Shown here in pieces: positions 1-5,895 of a stretch of DNA of 6,269 nt. This stretch comes from Hyphomonadaceae bacterium. Lineage in GTDB: Bacteria > Pseudomonadota > Alphaproteobacteria > Caulobacterales > Aquidulcibacteraceae. The stretch covers positions 1-6,269 of the forward strand of contig DPWD01000245.1 of NCBI GenBank assembly GCA_003526465.1, read 5' to 3'. Both the position numbers and the translations under genes were made by a program. The notes under the pieces were generated by a model, which was not told where the DNA came from, did no database searches, and worked only from the letters and a program-made list of their open reading frames with translations. Within the stretch, counting starts at the first letter, position 1; each line of letters opens with the position of its first letter.

Positions 1-1
1 G

Positions 2-391
2 CGCCTCAACGCGTTTGGACTGTTCGCGGCGGCGCGCGAAGTGCTCCCTGCCATGTTGGCGAAGGGTCAAGGCGCCATCGTGGTCGTGGGCGCGACCGCT
101 TCGCGCCGTGGCGGCGCACAAACGGCGGCGTTCGCCGCTGCCAAAGGCGCCCAACGCTTGCTCACGGAATCACTTGCGCGCGCCTACGGGCCGCGCGGGG
201 TTCATGTTGGGTTGCTCGTCATCGACGCCGTGGTTGGCGAGCCGCTAATGCGCGCCAAACTCGCCGACCGCGACGAGAGCTTCTTCTGCATGCCGCACGA
301 CATCGCCGCCGCCGCCTTTGCACTCGTGCACCAGCCGCCCTCGGCCTGGACCTTCGAATGCGACCTGCGGCCCTTCGCGGAGACATGGTGA
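2..391 (+). CDS. SDR-family oxidoreductase, C-terminal part (5' end outside window), catalytic Tyr replaced by Phe
   Basis: The reading frame is open from base 2 to a TGA at 389-391 and gives 129 visible residues, so the N-terminal NAD(P)-binding half (the TGxxxGxG motif) lies upstream of the window. What remains has the layout of a classical short-chain dehydrogenase/reductase: an Asn-containing segment (LNAFGLF, local residues 2-8) where the catalytic Asn sits, a beta-strand ending AIVVVGATAS (25-34), the active-site helix AAFAAAKGAQRLL (42-54), and then ARAYGPRGVHVGLLVID. In the usual YxxxK motif the Lys is kept (K48) but Tyr is Phe (F44), and the Ser position 13 residues earlier is Ala, with Thr next to it. 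A subgroup of SDR-like proteins with FxxxK exists, so this need not be a pseudogene; normal oxidoreductase chemistry is doubtful. The next gene starts 4 bases downstream, so the gene belongs to the operon that follows. The substrate cannot be told. Confidence 0.88.
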   Translation, partial: RLNAFGLFAAAREVLPAMLAKGQGAIVVVGATASRRGGAQTAAFAAAKGAQRLLTESLARAYGPRGVHVGLLVIDAVVGEPLMRAKLADRDESFFCMPHDIAAAAFALVHQPPSAWTFECDLRPFAETW

Positions 392-395
392 CCTC

Positions 396-599
396 ATGCC
401 GCTTGTGACCGTCACCATCACCCGCGAGGGCGCGACCCCTGCGCAAAAGGCGCGGATCATACAAGGCGTCACGCAGCTGCTTGTGGACGTGCTCGGAAAG
501 AACCCGGCGACCACGCATGTGATCATCGAAGAGATCGACGCCGACAGTTGGGGCATAGCCGGCGAACCCGTCACCACGCGCCGGCTGCGCGGAGAATAG
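396..599 (+). CDS. 4-oxalocrotonate tautomerase family protein
   Basis: This 67-residue protein has the size of the small-subunit 4-oxalocrotonate tautomerase (4-OT) family, which are oligomeric cytosolic enzymes that use the amino-terminal proline exposed after Met removal as a general base. The protein starts MPLVTVTITREG, so Pro1 is present directly after the start Met. This fixes ATG 396 as the start even though the frame is open further upstream. The later HVIIEEIDADSWGIAGEP segment matches the family's core strand and beta-hairpin. Aligning by eye with classical 4-OT, the positions of Arg11 and Arg39 appear to be Ala and His, and Phe50 appears to be Trp, so the substrate is probably not 4-oxalocrotonate itself. 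A GGAG (379-382) lies 13 bases before the start. The gene sits 4 bases after the SDR and just before the NTF2-like gene, in a likely operon. The family call is firm and the reaction is unknown. Confidence 0.9.
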   Translation: MPLVTVTITREGATPAQKARIIQGVTQLLVDVLGKNPATTHVIIEEIDADSWGIAGEPVTTRRLRGE

Positions 600-611
600 G
601 AGATGCGGACG

Positions 612-1082
612 ATGAATCCGGTCCAGGAACCCGTGAACGGCGATCAGTCTCTGCGAGGAGACAACGGTGCCTTCAATGCGCTGGTGGAGTTCTACCAGTG
701 CTTCAACCATAGCGACCTGCCTGGCCTTGAGGGCAATTGGCTAAGCGGCGACGAGCCGAGCATGGACAATCCGATCGGCGGCATTCGGCGCGGCTGGGAA
801 GATATTCGCGCGGGCTATGACAAGCTCTTCAACGGGCCTGCGCGCGTGACGGTCGAGTTTTACGATTACACGCAGCAGCAAGGCGAGGACTGGTCCCTGT
901 TCGTCGGACGAGAGCGCGGCCTGTGCCAGGTTGGCGAAGAAGAACTCCACCTCGCCATTCGCACGACGCGCTGGTTCGTCCGTCGCGATCTCAAGTGGCG
1001 TCAATTGCACCACCATGGCTCCATCGAAAAGCCGGACCTTCTGGCGAGCTACCAGCGGCTCATTTTCGGCGCGCCATTGTGA
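612..1082 (+). CDS. NTF2-like / SnoaL-like domain protein
   Basis: This is a protein of 156 residues (159 if ATG 603 is used) with the look of the NTF2-like superfamily, a cone-shaped alpha+beta barrel found in ketosteroid isomerase, SnoaL cyclases and many stress or detoxification proteins. Visible hallmarks are an N-terminal helix (FNALVEFYQCFNHSDLPGL), an Asp/Pro-rich turn (SMDNPIGG), a helix of the GWEDIRAGYDKLF type, and then strands VTVEFYDYTQ, WSLFVGRERG, LAIRTTRWFVRR and WRQLHHHGS. The family pocket is often used for isomerisation, dehydration or ligand binding, but no specific catalytic residue can be assigned here. ATG 612 was chosen because AGGAGA (598-603) precedes it by 8 bases. 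ATG 603 has a weaker GGAG (591-594), also 8 bases ahead, and is a real alternative. The stop overlaps the next start. No signal peptide is seen, so it is probably cytosolic. Confidence 0.8.
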   Translation: MNPVQEPVNGDQSLRGDNGAFNALVEFYQCFNHSDLPGLEGNWLSGDEPSMDNPIGGIRRGWEDIRAGYDKLFNGPARVTVEFYDYTQQQGEDWSLFVGRERGLCQVGEEELHLAIRTTRWFVRRDLKWRQLHHHGSIEKPDLLASYQRLIFGAPL

Positions 1083-1534
1083 TGGCCTATGCCGGGTATG
1101 CATTGTGGGCGCTCGCCGCGGGCGCGCTGATCCCTGTTATGGCGATCTTGAATGCAGGCCTTGCGCGCGCCACGGGCAGTCCGGCGATCGCCGCATCGGT
1201 GCTGTTTCTCGTCGGCTTCCTGTTCAATGCGACGATAGCGCTTGCGTCGGGTGGCCGGGGCGCCGGCGCCCTCGCCACCGCGCCGCCGCACTTGTTCCTG
1301 GGCGGGCTGATTGTGGGGTTCTACGTCCTCAGCATCACGATGCTCGCCCCGCGCTTCGGGGTTGGGAACGCGATCCTGTTTGTGATGGTGGCGCAGATCT
1401 TCACCTCCGCAGCAGTCGATCACTTTGCGCTCTTTGGGGCCGTCCAGAGGTTACTGACTGCCCAGCGCTCCATTGGTTTGGTCATCATGGTCGTTGGGTT
1501 GGCTGTCGCCCAACTCAGTCAGGGCGCCCGTTAA
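1082..1534 (+). CDS. YdcZ/DUF606-type small DMT-family transporter
   Basis: This 150-residue, very hydrophobic protein has about five predicted membrane helices (roughly residues 4-24, 36-56, 70-88, 93-114 and 129-146). The layout and conserved phrases (AILNAGLARATGSPAIAASV, LGGLIVGFYVLSITMLAPRFGVGNAILFVMVAQI, DHFALFG, a late positively charged QR-LL-AQRSIG) match the YdcZ/DUF606 branch of the drug/metabolite transporter superfamily. These are inner-membrane proteins of about 140-150 residues that occur alone or as duplicated or paired halves and are thought to act as dimers. ATG 1082 overlaps the TGA of the upstream gene (TGATG), and no good ribosome binding site is visible, so translation is probably coupled. 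The frame is open upstream to 923, but that stretch merely overlaps the NTF2-like gene. As the last gene of the cluster it probably moves the metabolite handled by the other three. The family's substrates are largely uncharacterised. Confidence 0.85.
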   Translation: MAYAGYALWALAAGALIPVMAILNAGLARATGSPAIAASVLFLVGFLFNATIALASGGRGAGALATAPPHLFLGGLIVGFYVLSITMLAPRFGVGNAILFVMVAQIFTSAAVDHFALFGAVQRLLTAQRSIGLVIMVVGLAVAQLSQGAR

Positions 1535-1796
1535 CGCCGCGATCGCGGATCGCCTTGCGCGCGCGTGCAGTGCCCCGGGCTTTTCGTCGATCCATGACAT
1601 GACGCACATTCACATCGTGGATACGCCGTGCAACTCCACCGGTGTGTTCGCTTCGCCGCGCGCCTTCGATTGCGCGCAGAAACTTGTCCGCCGGGGTCGC
1701 GCGTCGCGACCGGCACACGTCGCCCGCGCAGCCGTCCGCGTCGAGGGACGCTGACGCTCTGAAGCCGCGCGCCCACCCTTAAGTCCGCGCTCGCTC
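1535..1796. other. Non-coding gap between convergent ydcZ-like gene and cysNC
   Basis: This 262-base gap separates the end of the + strand operon from the end of the - strand cys operon. Short open frames cross it on both strands, but none has a recognisable protein, ribosome binding site or conserved motif. No tRNA or other RNA gene was recognised. It holds a perfect palindrome CCGCGATCGCGG (1537-1548) directly after the ydcZ-like stop, a strong GC hairpin (1695-1711) and a weaker one, GCGTC/GACGC (1738-1751). None is followed by a T-run on either strand. Confidence 0.6.
1695..1711. terminator. GC-rich hairpin in convergent gap, possible bidirectional terminator
   Basis: GGTCGCG (1695-1701) and CGCGACC (1705-1711) form a perfect 7-bp stem with a 3-base loop, CGT. 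The hairpin lies between two converging transcription units, where a shared terminator would be expected. There is no T-run on either side, so it is not a standard intrinsic terminator. It could stabilise the 3' end of an mRNA or simply reflect high GC. Confidence 0.3.
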
Positions 1797-3716
1797 TCAT
1801 GGGATAAACCTCGAGACGATTTGATCCGCCGCCTCCTGGGGCGTCAGTTTGGCGGTGTCGATGCGGATCTCGGGATTGAGCGGCGGCTCGTAGGGTGAGT
1901 CGATGCCCGTGAAATTGCGCAACTTGCCGGCGCGCGCTTTCTTATAAAGCCCCTTCACGTCCCGCGCCTCGGCTTCCGCCAACGGCGTGTCGATAAACAC
2001 TTCGAGGAACTCGCCCGGCGCCATCAATTGGCGCACCATTTGGCGCTCGGACCGAAACGGCGAAATGAACGCCGCGATCACGATCAGACCCGCGTCGGTC
2101 ATCAACTTGGCGACCTCGCCGACACGACGGATGTTCTCCACTCGGTCGGCCTCGGTGAAGCCCAAGTCGCGGTTGAGCCCGTGGCGCACATTGTCGCCGT
2201 CAAGCAAGAATGTGTGGCGGTTCATGCGCGCCAACTTCTTCTCAACCAGATTGGCGATAGTCGACTTGCCGGCGCCCGACAGGCCGGTGAACCAAAGCAA
2301 TGCGGGCTTCTGGTTTTTCATCGCCGCATGACGCGCGCGGTCGATGTCGATGGGCTGCCAATGCACGTTCTGCGCGCGGCGCAGCGAGAAATGCAGCATG
2401 CCCGCCGCGACGGTGGCGTTGGTGAGTTTGTCGATCAGGATGAAGCCGCCCAAGGTTCGACTGTCCGCGTAAGCCTCGAACACAACAGGACGATCGGTCG
2501 ATACATTGGCGACGCCGATGGCGTTCAAGTCAAACGTCTTCGCCGCCAAATGCTCCAGCGTATTGACATTGATCTTGTATTTCGGCGCTTGCACAGTGGC
2601 GCTCACCGTTTGCGCGCCAAGTTTGAGCCAATAGGCCCGCCCGGGCAGCATCTCTTCTTCGCCCATCCACACCAGCGTCGCTTCGAACTGGTCGGCGGCC
2701 TGGGGCGGTTGGTCGGCGATGGCGATAACGTCGCCGCGGCTGCAATCGACCTCGTCGGCCAGGCACAAGGTCACCGCCTGCCCCGCGGCCGCTTCCGGGA
2801 GGTCGCCGTCCATCGTGACGATGCGCGCCACCGATGAGGTCTTGCCCGACGGCAGCACGACCACGCCATCGCCGGGCTTCACCGAACCCGACGCGATCAA
2901 CCCAGAAAACCCGCGGAAATCCAAATCCGGGCGGTTGACCCATTGCACCGGCATGCGAAACGGCTTGGCTTGGCTGGCTGCTGCATCCAATTCGACGGTT
3001 TCGAGCAAGTGTATGAGGCTGGGGCCTTGGTACCAGGGCGTGTTTGCCGAAGGCGCGGCCGCGATGTTGTCGCCTCTAAAACCCGAAATCGGCAAGGGCG
3101 TGAAGGCGGCGAAACCAATGCTCTTGGCGAACCGGGCGTAATCGGCGACGATTTTGTCGAACACTTCTTGCGAATAGCCGACCAGATCCATCTTGTTGAC
3201 GGCCAGCACAACGTGGCGAATGCCGATCAGGTGAACCAAATAGGAATGGCGGCGCGTCTGCGTCAGCACGCCCTTGCGCGCATCGATCAAGATCACCGCC
3301 AAATCCGCCGTCGAGGCGCCCGTGACCATGTTGCGGGTGTATTGCTCGTGACCGGGCGTGTCGGCGACGATGAATTTGCGCTTCTCGGTCGAGAAGAAGC
3401 GATAGGCGACATCGATAGTAATGCCCTGCTCGCGTTCGGCCGCCAAACCATCGACCAGCAGTGCGAAATCGATCTCCTGCCCCTGTGTTCCAATGCGTTT
3501 GGAATCGGCCTCAAGCGCGGCGAGCTGGTCTTCGAAGATCATCTTCGAATCGTAGAGCAGCCGCCCGATCAACGTAGATTTCCCGTCGTCGACGCTGCCG
3601 CAGGTGATGAAGCGCAGCATGGTTTTGTGCCGATGCTGCTCCAGGTAGGAGTCGATATCCTCGGCGACGAGCGCGTCGGTCTTGTAGATTGCGGGCTTGG
3701 ACTTAGCGCGGGCCAT
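1797..3716 (-). CDS. cysNC: Bifunctional sulfate adenylyltransferase subunit 1 / adenylylsulfate kinase (CysN-CysC fusion, NodQ type)
   Basis: The 639-residue protein fuses two enzymes of sulfate activation. The CysN part (about 1-460) is the GTPase subunit that drives ATP sulfurylase (ATP + sulfate to APS) together with CysD. It has the P-loop GSVDDGKS (40-47), GIT with Thr100 (switch I), DTPGH (119-123) and NKMD (174-177), followed by EF-Tu-like beta-barrel domains. The CysC part (about 468-639) is APS kinase, making PAPS. It has the P-loop GLSGAGKS (478-485), [10 protein letters not shown] (507-516), and FISPFRSER (550-558) with the expected Ser552. The length fits known fusions, and all the motifs looked for are intact. 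The start ATG (3716-3714) overlaps the cysD stop as TGATG and has AGGAGG (3732-3727) 10 bases upstream. The frame stays open for about 190 more codons upstream, but that stretch lies in the wrong frame over cysD. No reduction genes (cysH, cysI) are in view, so use of PAPS for cysteine synthesis or for sulfation is undecided. Confidence 0.97.
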   Translation of the reverse strand: MARAKSKPAIYKTDALVAEDIDSYLEQHRHKTMLRFITCGSVDDGKSTLIGRLLYDSKMIFEDQLAALEADSKRIGTQGQEIDFALLVDGLAAEREQGITIDVAYRFFSTEKRKFIVADTPGHEQYTRNMVTGASTADLAVILIDARKGVLTQTRRHSYLVHLIGIRHVVLAVNKMDLVGYSQEVFDKIVADYARFAKSIGFAAFTPLPISGFRGDNIAAAPSANTPWYQGPSLIHLLETVELDAAASQAKPFRMPVQWVNRPDLDFRGFSGLIASGSVKPGDGVVVLPSGKTSSVARIVTMDGDLPEAAAGQAVTLCLADEVDCSRGDVIAIADQPPQAADQFEATLVWMGEEEMLPGRAYWLKLGAQTVSATVQAPKYKINVNTLEHLAAKTFDLNAIGVANVSTDRPVVFEAYADSRTLGGFILIDKLTNATVAAGMLHFSLRRAQNVHWQPIDIDRARHAAMKNQKPALLWFTGLSGAGKSTIANLVEKKLARMNRHTFLLDGDNVRHGLNRDLGFTEADRVENIRRVGEVAKLMTDAGLIVIAAFISPFRSERQMVRQLMAPGEFLEVFIDTPLAEAEARDVKGLYKKARAGKLRNFTGIDSPYEPPLNPEIRIDTAKLTPQEAADQIVSRFIP

Positions 3717-4621
3717 CAGAAATAGCCCTCCTGCTTTTTCTTTTCCATGCCGGCCCCGCCGGCGTCCTTGTCGATGGCGCGCCCTTGGCGCTCGGAGGTA
3801 GTTGTCAGCAATGTCTCCTGGATCACCTGCGACAGCGTTTGCGCTTGGCTTTCGACCGCGCCCGTCAGCGGATAGCATCCGAGCGTGCGGAAACGGATCG
3901 AGCGAATTTCCGGCGCCTCGCCCGCTTTCAACGGAAAACGATCGTCGTCGACCATCAATAGCAAGCCGTCGCGCTTCACGGTCGGGCGTGGCGCGGCAAA
4001 ATAAAGCGGCACGATCGGCACATCGTTGAGCTGGATGTATTGCCAGACATCGAGTTCGGTCCAATTCGAAATTGGAAACACACGGATGCTCTCGCCCTTG
4101 TTCTTCCTGGCGTTGTAAAGATTCCATAGTTCGGGGCGCTGGTTCTTCGGGTCCCAGGCGTGACTGGCCGTGCGGAAAGAGAAGATGCGCTCCTTGGCGC
4201 GGCTTTTTTCTTCGTCGCGTCGGGCGCCGCCGAATGCAGCGTCGAAGCCCCACTTGTCGAGCGCCTGCTTCAGCCCTTCTGTCTTCCACATGTCGGTGTG
4301 CAACGCACCGTGATCGAATGGGTTGATGCCGCGCTCCTTGGCCTCGGGGTTGTGATAGACAAGCAGCTCCATGCCGCTCTCACGCGCCATGCGGTCTCGC
4401 AGCGCGTACATTTCCTGGAATTTCCAGGTCGTATCGACATGCAGCAACGGAAACGGCGGCGGCGACGGAAAGAACGCCTTCCGCGCCAAGCGCAGCATCA
4501 CTGCCGAGTCCTTGCCGACCGAATAGAGCATCACCGGGCGCTCTGCCTCGGCAACCACCTCGCGCATGATGTGGATGCTCTCGGCCTCAAGCCGCTCCAG
4601 GTGTGTAAGTGCGTGGCCCAT
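3716..4621 (-). CDS. cysD: Sulfate adenylyltransferase subunit 2
   Basis: This 301-residue protein is the catalytic ATP-pyrophosphatase subunit of bacterial ATP sulfurylase. It works with the CysN GTPase encoded just downstream to convert sulfate and ATP to adenylylsulfate in the cytosol. The sequence begins [21 protein letters not shown], typical of CysD. It carries the PP-loop SVGKDS (34-39), the [10 protein letters not shown] segment (about 59-68), [15 protein letters not shown] (131-145), [10 protein letters not shown] (246-255), TSERQGR (275-281) and the usual C-terminal end EKKKQEGYF. The length is normal for the family. ATG 4621 was preferred to the TTG one codon upstream because it fits the family N-terminus and has GAGGAG (4636-4631) 9 bases ahead. 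The stop overlaps the cysNC start by one base, so the two subunits are made from one message with coupled translation. A hairpin lies in its leader (4651-4671). Confidence 0.97.
   Translation of the reverse strand: MGHALTHLERLEAESIHIMREVVAEAERPVMLYSVGKDSAVMLRLARKAFFPSPPPFPLLHVDTTWKFQEMYALRDRMARESGMELLVYHNPEAKERGINPFDHGALHTDMWKTEGLKQALDKWGFDAAFGGARRDEEKSRAKERIFSFRTASHAWDPKNQRPELWNLYNARKNKGESIRVFPISNWTELDVWQYIQLNDVPIVPLYFAAPRPTVKRDGLLLMVDDDRFPLKAGEAPEIRSIRFRTLGCYPLTGAVESQAQTLSQVIQETLLTTTSERQGRAIDKDAGGAGMEKKKQEGYF
3727..3732 (-). promoter_or_regulatory. Ribosome binding site of cysNC inside the cysD 3' end
   Basis: Read on the minus strand, AGGAGG lies 10 bases before the cysNC ATG and within the codons for the last residues of CysD (KKKQEGYF). 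It decides the cysNC start at 3716 against the longer open frame and supports coupled translation of the two ATP sulfurylase subunits. Confidence 0.75.
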
Positions 4622-4650
4622 CAACAGCGTCTCCTCGCCGCCGCATCAAA

Positions 4651-4671
4651 CCCTGCCATAGGTCGGCAAGG
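4651..4671 (-). promoter_or_regulatory. Hairpin in the 5' leader of cysD
   Basis: On the minus-strand transcript CCUUGCC and GGCAGGG form a 7-bp stem with one G-U pair and a 7-base loop, GACCUAU. The stem ends about 15 bases upstream of the cysD ribosome binding site (4636-4631). It has no T-run after it in either direction, so it is not a terminator. It could be a leader mRNA structure or a protein-binding dyad. No known riboswitch class was recognised. Confidence 0.35.
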
Positions 4672-4690
4672 CAAAAACCTCCCAAATGGT

Positions 4691-4714
4691 TCCATCTTGT
4701 AAAAACACGATGGA
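4691..4714. promoter_or_regulatory. 24-bp inverted repeat, candidate operator in the cysD-luxR divergent region
   Basis: The half-sites TCCATCtTGT and ACAcGATGGA (lower case marks the single mismatched pair) are separated by AAAA, so 9 of 10 pairs match. The repeat overlaps the proposed -35 element of the luxR-type gene and lies upstream of the cysD leader hairpin. Size and symmetry are typical of a site for a dimeric regulator. The binding protein is unknown; the adjacent LuxR-type regulator is an obvious candidate by position only. Confidence 0.5.
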
Positions 4715-4725
4715 TCAGGTATTAG
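4697..4725 (+). promoter_or_regulatory. Putative sigma70-like promoter of the luxR-type gene
   Basis: TTGTAA (4697-4702) and TATTAG (4720-4725) are 17 bases apart, each matching the sigma70 consensus at 4 of 6 positions. Transcription would start near 4732, giving a leader of about 20 bases before the GTG start at 4753. The -35 element falls inside the 24-bp inverted repeat, so a bound protein would be expected to interfere. No convincing -10 and -35 pair was found for cysD on the other strand. Confidence 0.4.
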
Positions 4726-4732
4726 CGTTACA

Positions 4733-4744
4733 TCCCATATGGGA
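4733..4744. promoter_or_regulatory. Perfect 12-bp palindrome at the expected luxR start site, overlapping its ribosome binding site
   Basis: TCCCATATGGGA is a perfect palindrome, and scattered matching bases on both flanks extend the symmetry over about 25 bases (4727-4751). Its right half contributes GGGA to the GGGAG ribosome binding site (4741-4745), 7 bases before the GTG start of the luxR-type gene. It could act as an operator just downstream of the promoter. Confidence 0.5.
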
Positions 4745-4752
4745 GTATTACT

Positions 4753-5817
4753 GTGGCGCTATCCCGCCCTGAACACGTGGATCTTCTGGCTTCTCTTCAT
4801 CGGGGAGGGCGGCGAACGCCGCCGTGGAGCGATTTTCTGGGTCAGCTCGCGGCCTGCTGCGCAGCCGACGAGGCCGAACTCTTGATCTGTCACGACGAGA
4901 TCGGCGACGCTGCCCGCTGGGCGTTTTCCGCCGCGCCACGGCGAGAGAGCGGACGGCCTGCGCTGTCTACTTGGCCGTTGGAGACCCTTCGCAATCTACG
5001 TCCTGGACGGGTCTATTCGCACGAGGAGTTCTCCGACGCTCGCGATGGAGCACATGAACCGCGTCACGCCAGAGCGGTTCGCGTCGCCAAGACAGAAGGA
5101 TGGAGCGCCTGGCTGACCGTATTCCGCGCAACAGATGATTTCTCGGCAGCTGACAGCGCGCTCCTCTCCTCCTTGGCGCCGCACGTCCAGATAGCCTTGG
5201 AGAACTTCGCTTTGCTTGAGCGCGAGCGTATGCGGGCGACATTCATGGAACACGCGCTCGCCAGCGCGGGAATTTCCTGGCGGCTCCACGACAGAGCAGG
5301 GTGCGTCCTAGCGCAGGGCAGCGTGACCTGGCCATGCGCGCCCGCAGCTGACGAGGCGCATACCTTGGCCCAGTTCGGGGCAAACCAACCGCGTCGAGGC
5401 GACGCAAAGCTGTTTTGCGGCGCAGATGCGGAATTTGCGGCGCTCCCCCTTTCTGCGCCGGCGATTGCAAGCACCGCTCGTGTTGGAACCCTGACACGCA
5501 CGCACCACCCGCTGGGCGCGAACCAGGCGCGCTATTTCGAGCGGAAATACTCCTTATCGCCGAAAGAAGCGCGCCTCGCCATTGCTGTGGCCAACGGCAA
5601 GAACCTCGCCGAAGCCGCCAGCGAATTGGGCCTTACCCTCGAAACCGCGCGCAATTATTCCAAGCGAATCTACGGCAAGACCGGCGCACGCGGATTGCCA
5701 GACTTGGTGCGGATTGTCCTGTCCAGCCTTGTCGCGCACGTGGATGTGGACTGCCTGTCCACGAATTTTTCGCCGTCAATGCAGAGCGAGAACGCCATCG
5801 AAGAACTGGAGGCATGA
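4753..5817 (+). CDS. LuxR-family transcriptional regulator with PAS/GAF-like N-terminal region
   Basis: This 354-residue protein ends in a LuxR/FixJ-type helix-turn-helix domain at about 265-325: YSLSPKEARLAIAVANGKN, then LAEAASELGLTLETARNYSKR as the helix-turn-helix, then IYGKTGARGLPDLVRIVLSSL. The N-terminal 260 residues form a sensor-like region. A stretch about 128-158 (DDFSAADSALLSSLAPHVQIALENFALLERE, split here: DDFSAADSALL, SSLAPHVQIALE, NFALLERE) resembles the end of a GAF-like module. It is followed at about 172-190 by a PAS-like strand (GISWRLHDRAGCVLAQG). There is no receiver-domain phosphorylation motif and no membrane helix, so it is likely a cytosolic one-component regulator with an unknown ligand. 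The start is GTG 4753, with GGGAG 7 bases upstream. It is divergent from cysD and shares a dyad-rich 131-bp region with it. Autoregulation or control of cysD is possible but not shown. The 29 residues after the domain (about 326-354) are acidic and poorly conserved in style. Confidence 0.85.
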   Translation: MALSRPEHVDLLASLHRGGRRTPPWSDFLGQLAACCAADEAELLICHDEIGDAARWAFSAAPRRESGRPALSTWPLETLRNLRPGRVYSHEEFSDARDGAHEPRHARAVRVAKTEGWSAWLTVFRATDDFSAADSALLSSLAPHVQIALENFALLERERMRATFMEHALASAGISWRLHDRAGCVLAQGSVTWPCAPAADEAHTLAQFGANQPRRGDAKLFCGADAEFAALPLSAPAIASTARVGTLTRTHHPLGANQARYFERKYSLSPKEARLAIAVANGKNLAEAASELGLTLETARNYSKRIYGKTGARGLPDLVRIVLSSLVAHVDVDCLSTNFSPSMQSENAIEELEA

Positions 5818-5895
5818 GGTATCGTTGCGCGCTGCAGGTGAATTGGCAGTCATCGTGATGTCGGCATGTGCGTCAGCGCCCACTTCGGGCAAGCC

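Noticed and set aside
219..710. Open frame of 163 codons on - across SDR, tautomerase and NTF2-like genes
   Set aside because: It crosses three real genes on the other strand, and its C-terminal part is a low-complexity Arg-rich run typical of a shadow frame.
1537..1548. CCGCGATCGCGG palindrome as ydcZ-like gene terminator
   Set aside because: As RNA it gives only a 4-bp stem with a GATC loop and no T-run. Palindromes around GCGATCGC are also expected by chance in GC-rich DNA.
1473..1754. Possible small + strand gene in the 1535-1796 gap
   Set aside because: It overlaps the end of the ydcZ-like gene, has no good ribosome binding site at any internal Met, and the protein has no recognisable features.
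2028..2837. Open frame of 269 codons on + opposite cysNC
   Set aside because: It is antisense to clearly conserved CysN/CysC motifs. Long mirror frames are common in GC-rich genes, and the protein shows no recognisable family or membrane/signal features.
2943..3725. Open frame of 260 codons on + opposite the CysN GTPase domain
   Set aside because: It is a mirror frame of the conserved GTPase motifs, with no ribosome binding site or family resemblance that I can see.
3717..4289. N-terminal extension of the cysNC frame by about 190 codons
   Set aside because: It lies over cysD in another frame, is rich in Arg and unlike any CysN N-terminus. The ATG at 3716 has a strong ribosome binding site and the family start.
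4675..4703. cysD promoter with TTTACA as -35 on the minus strand
   Set aside because: TTTACA (4703-4698) is a good -35 match, but no acceptable -10 hexamer occurs 15-18 bases downstream.
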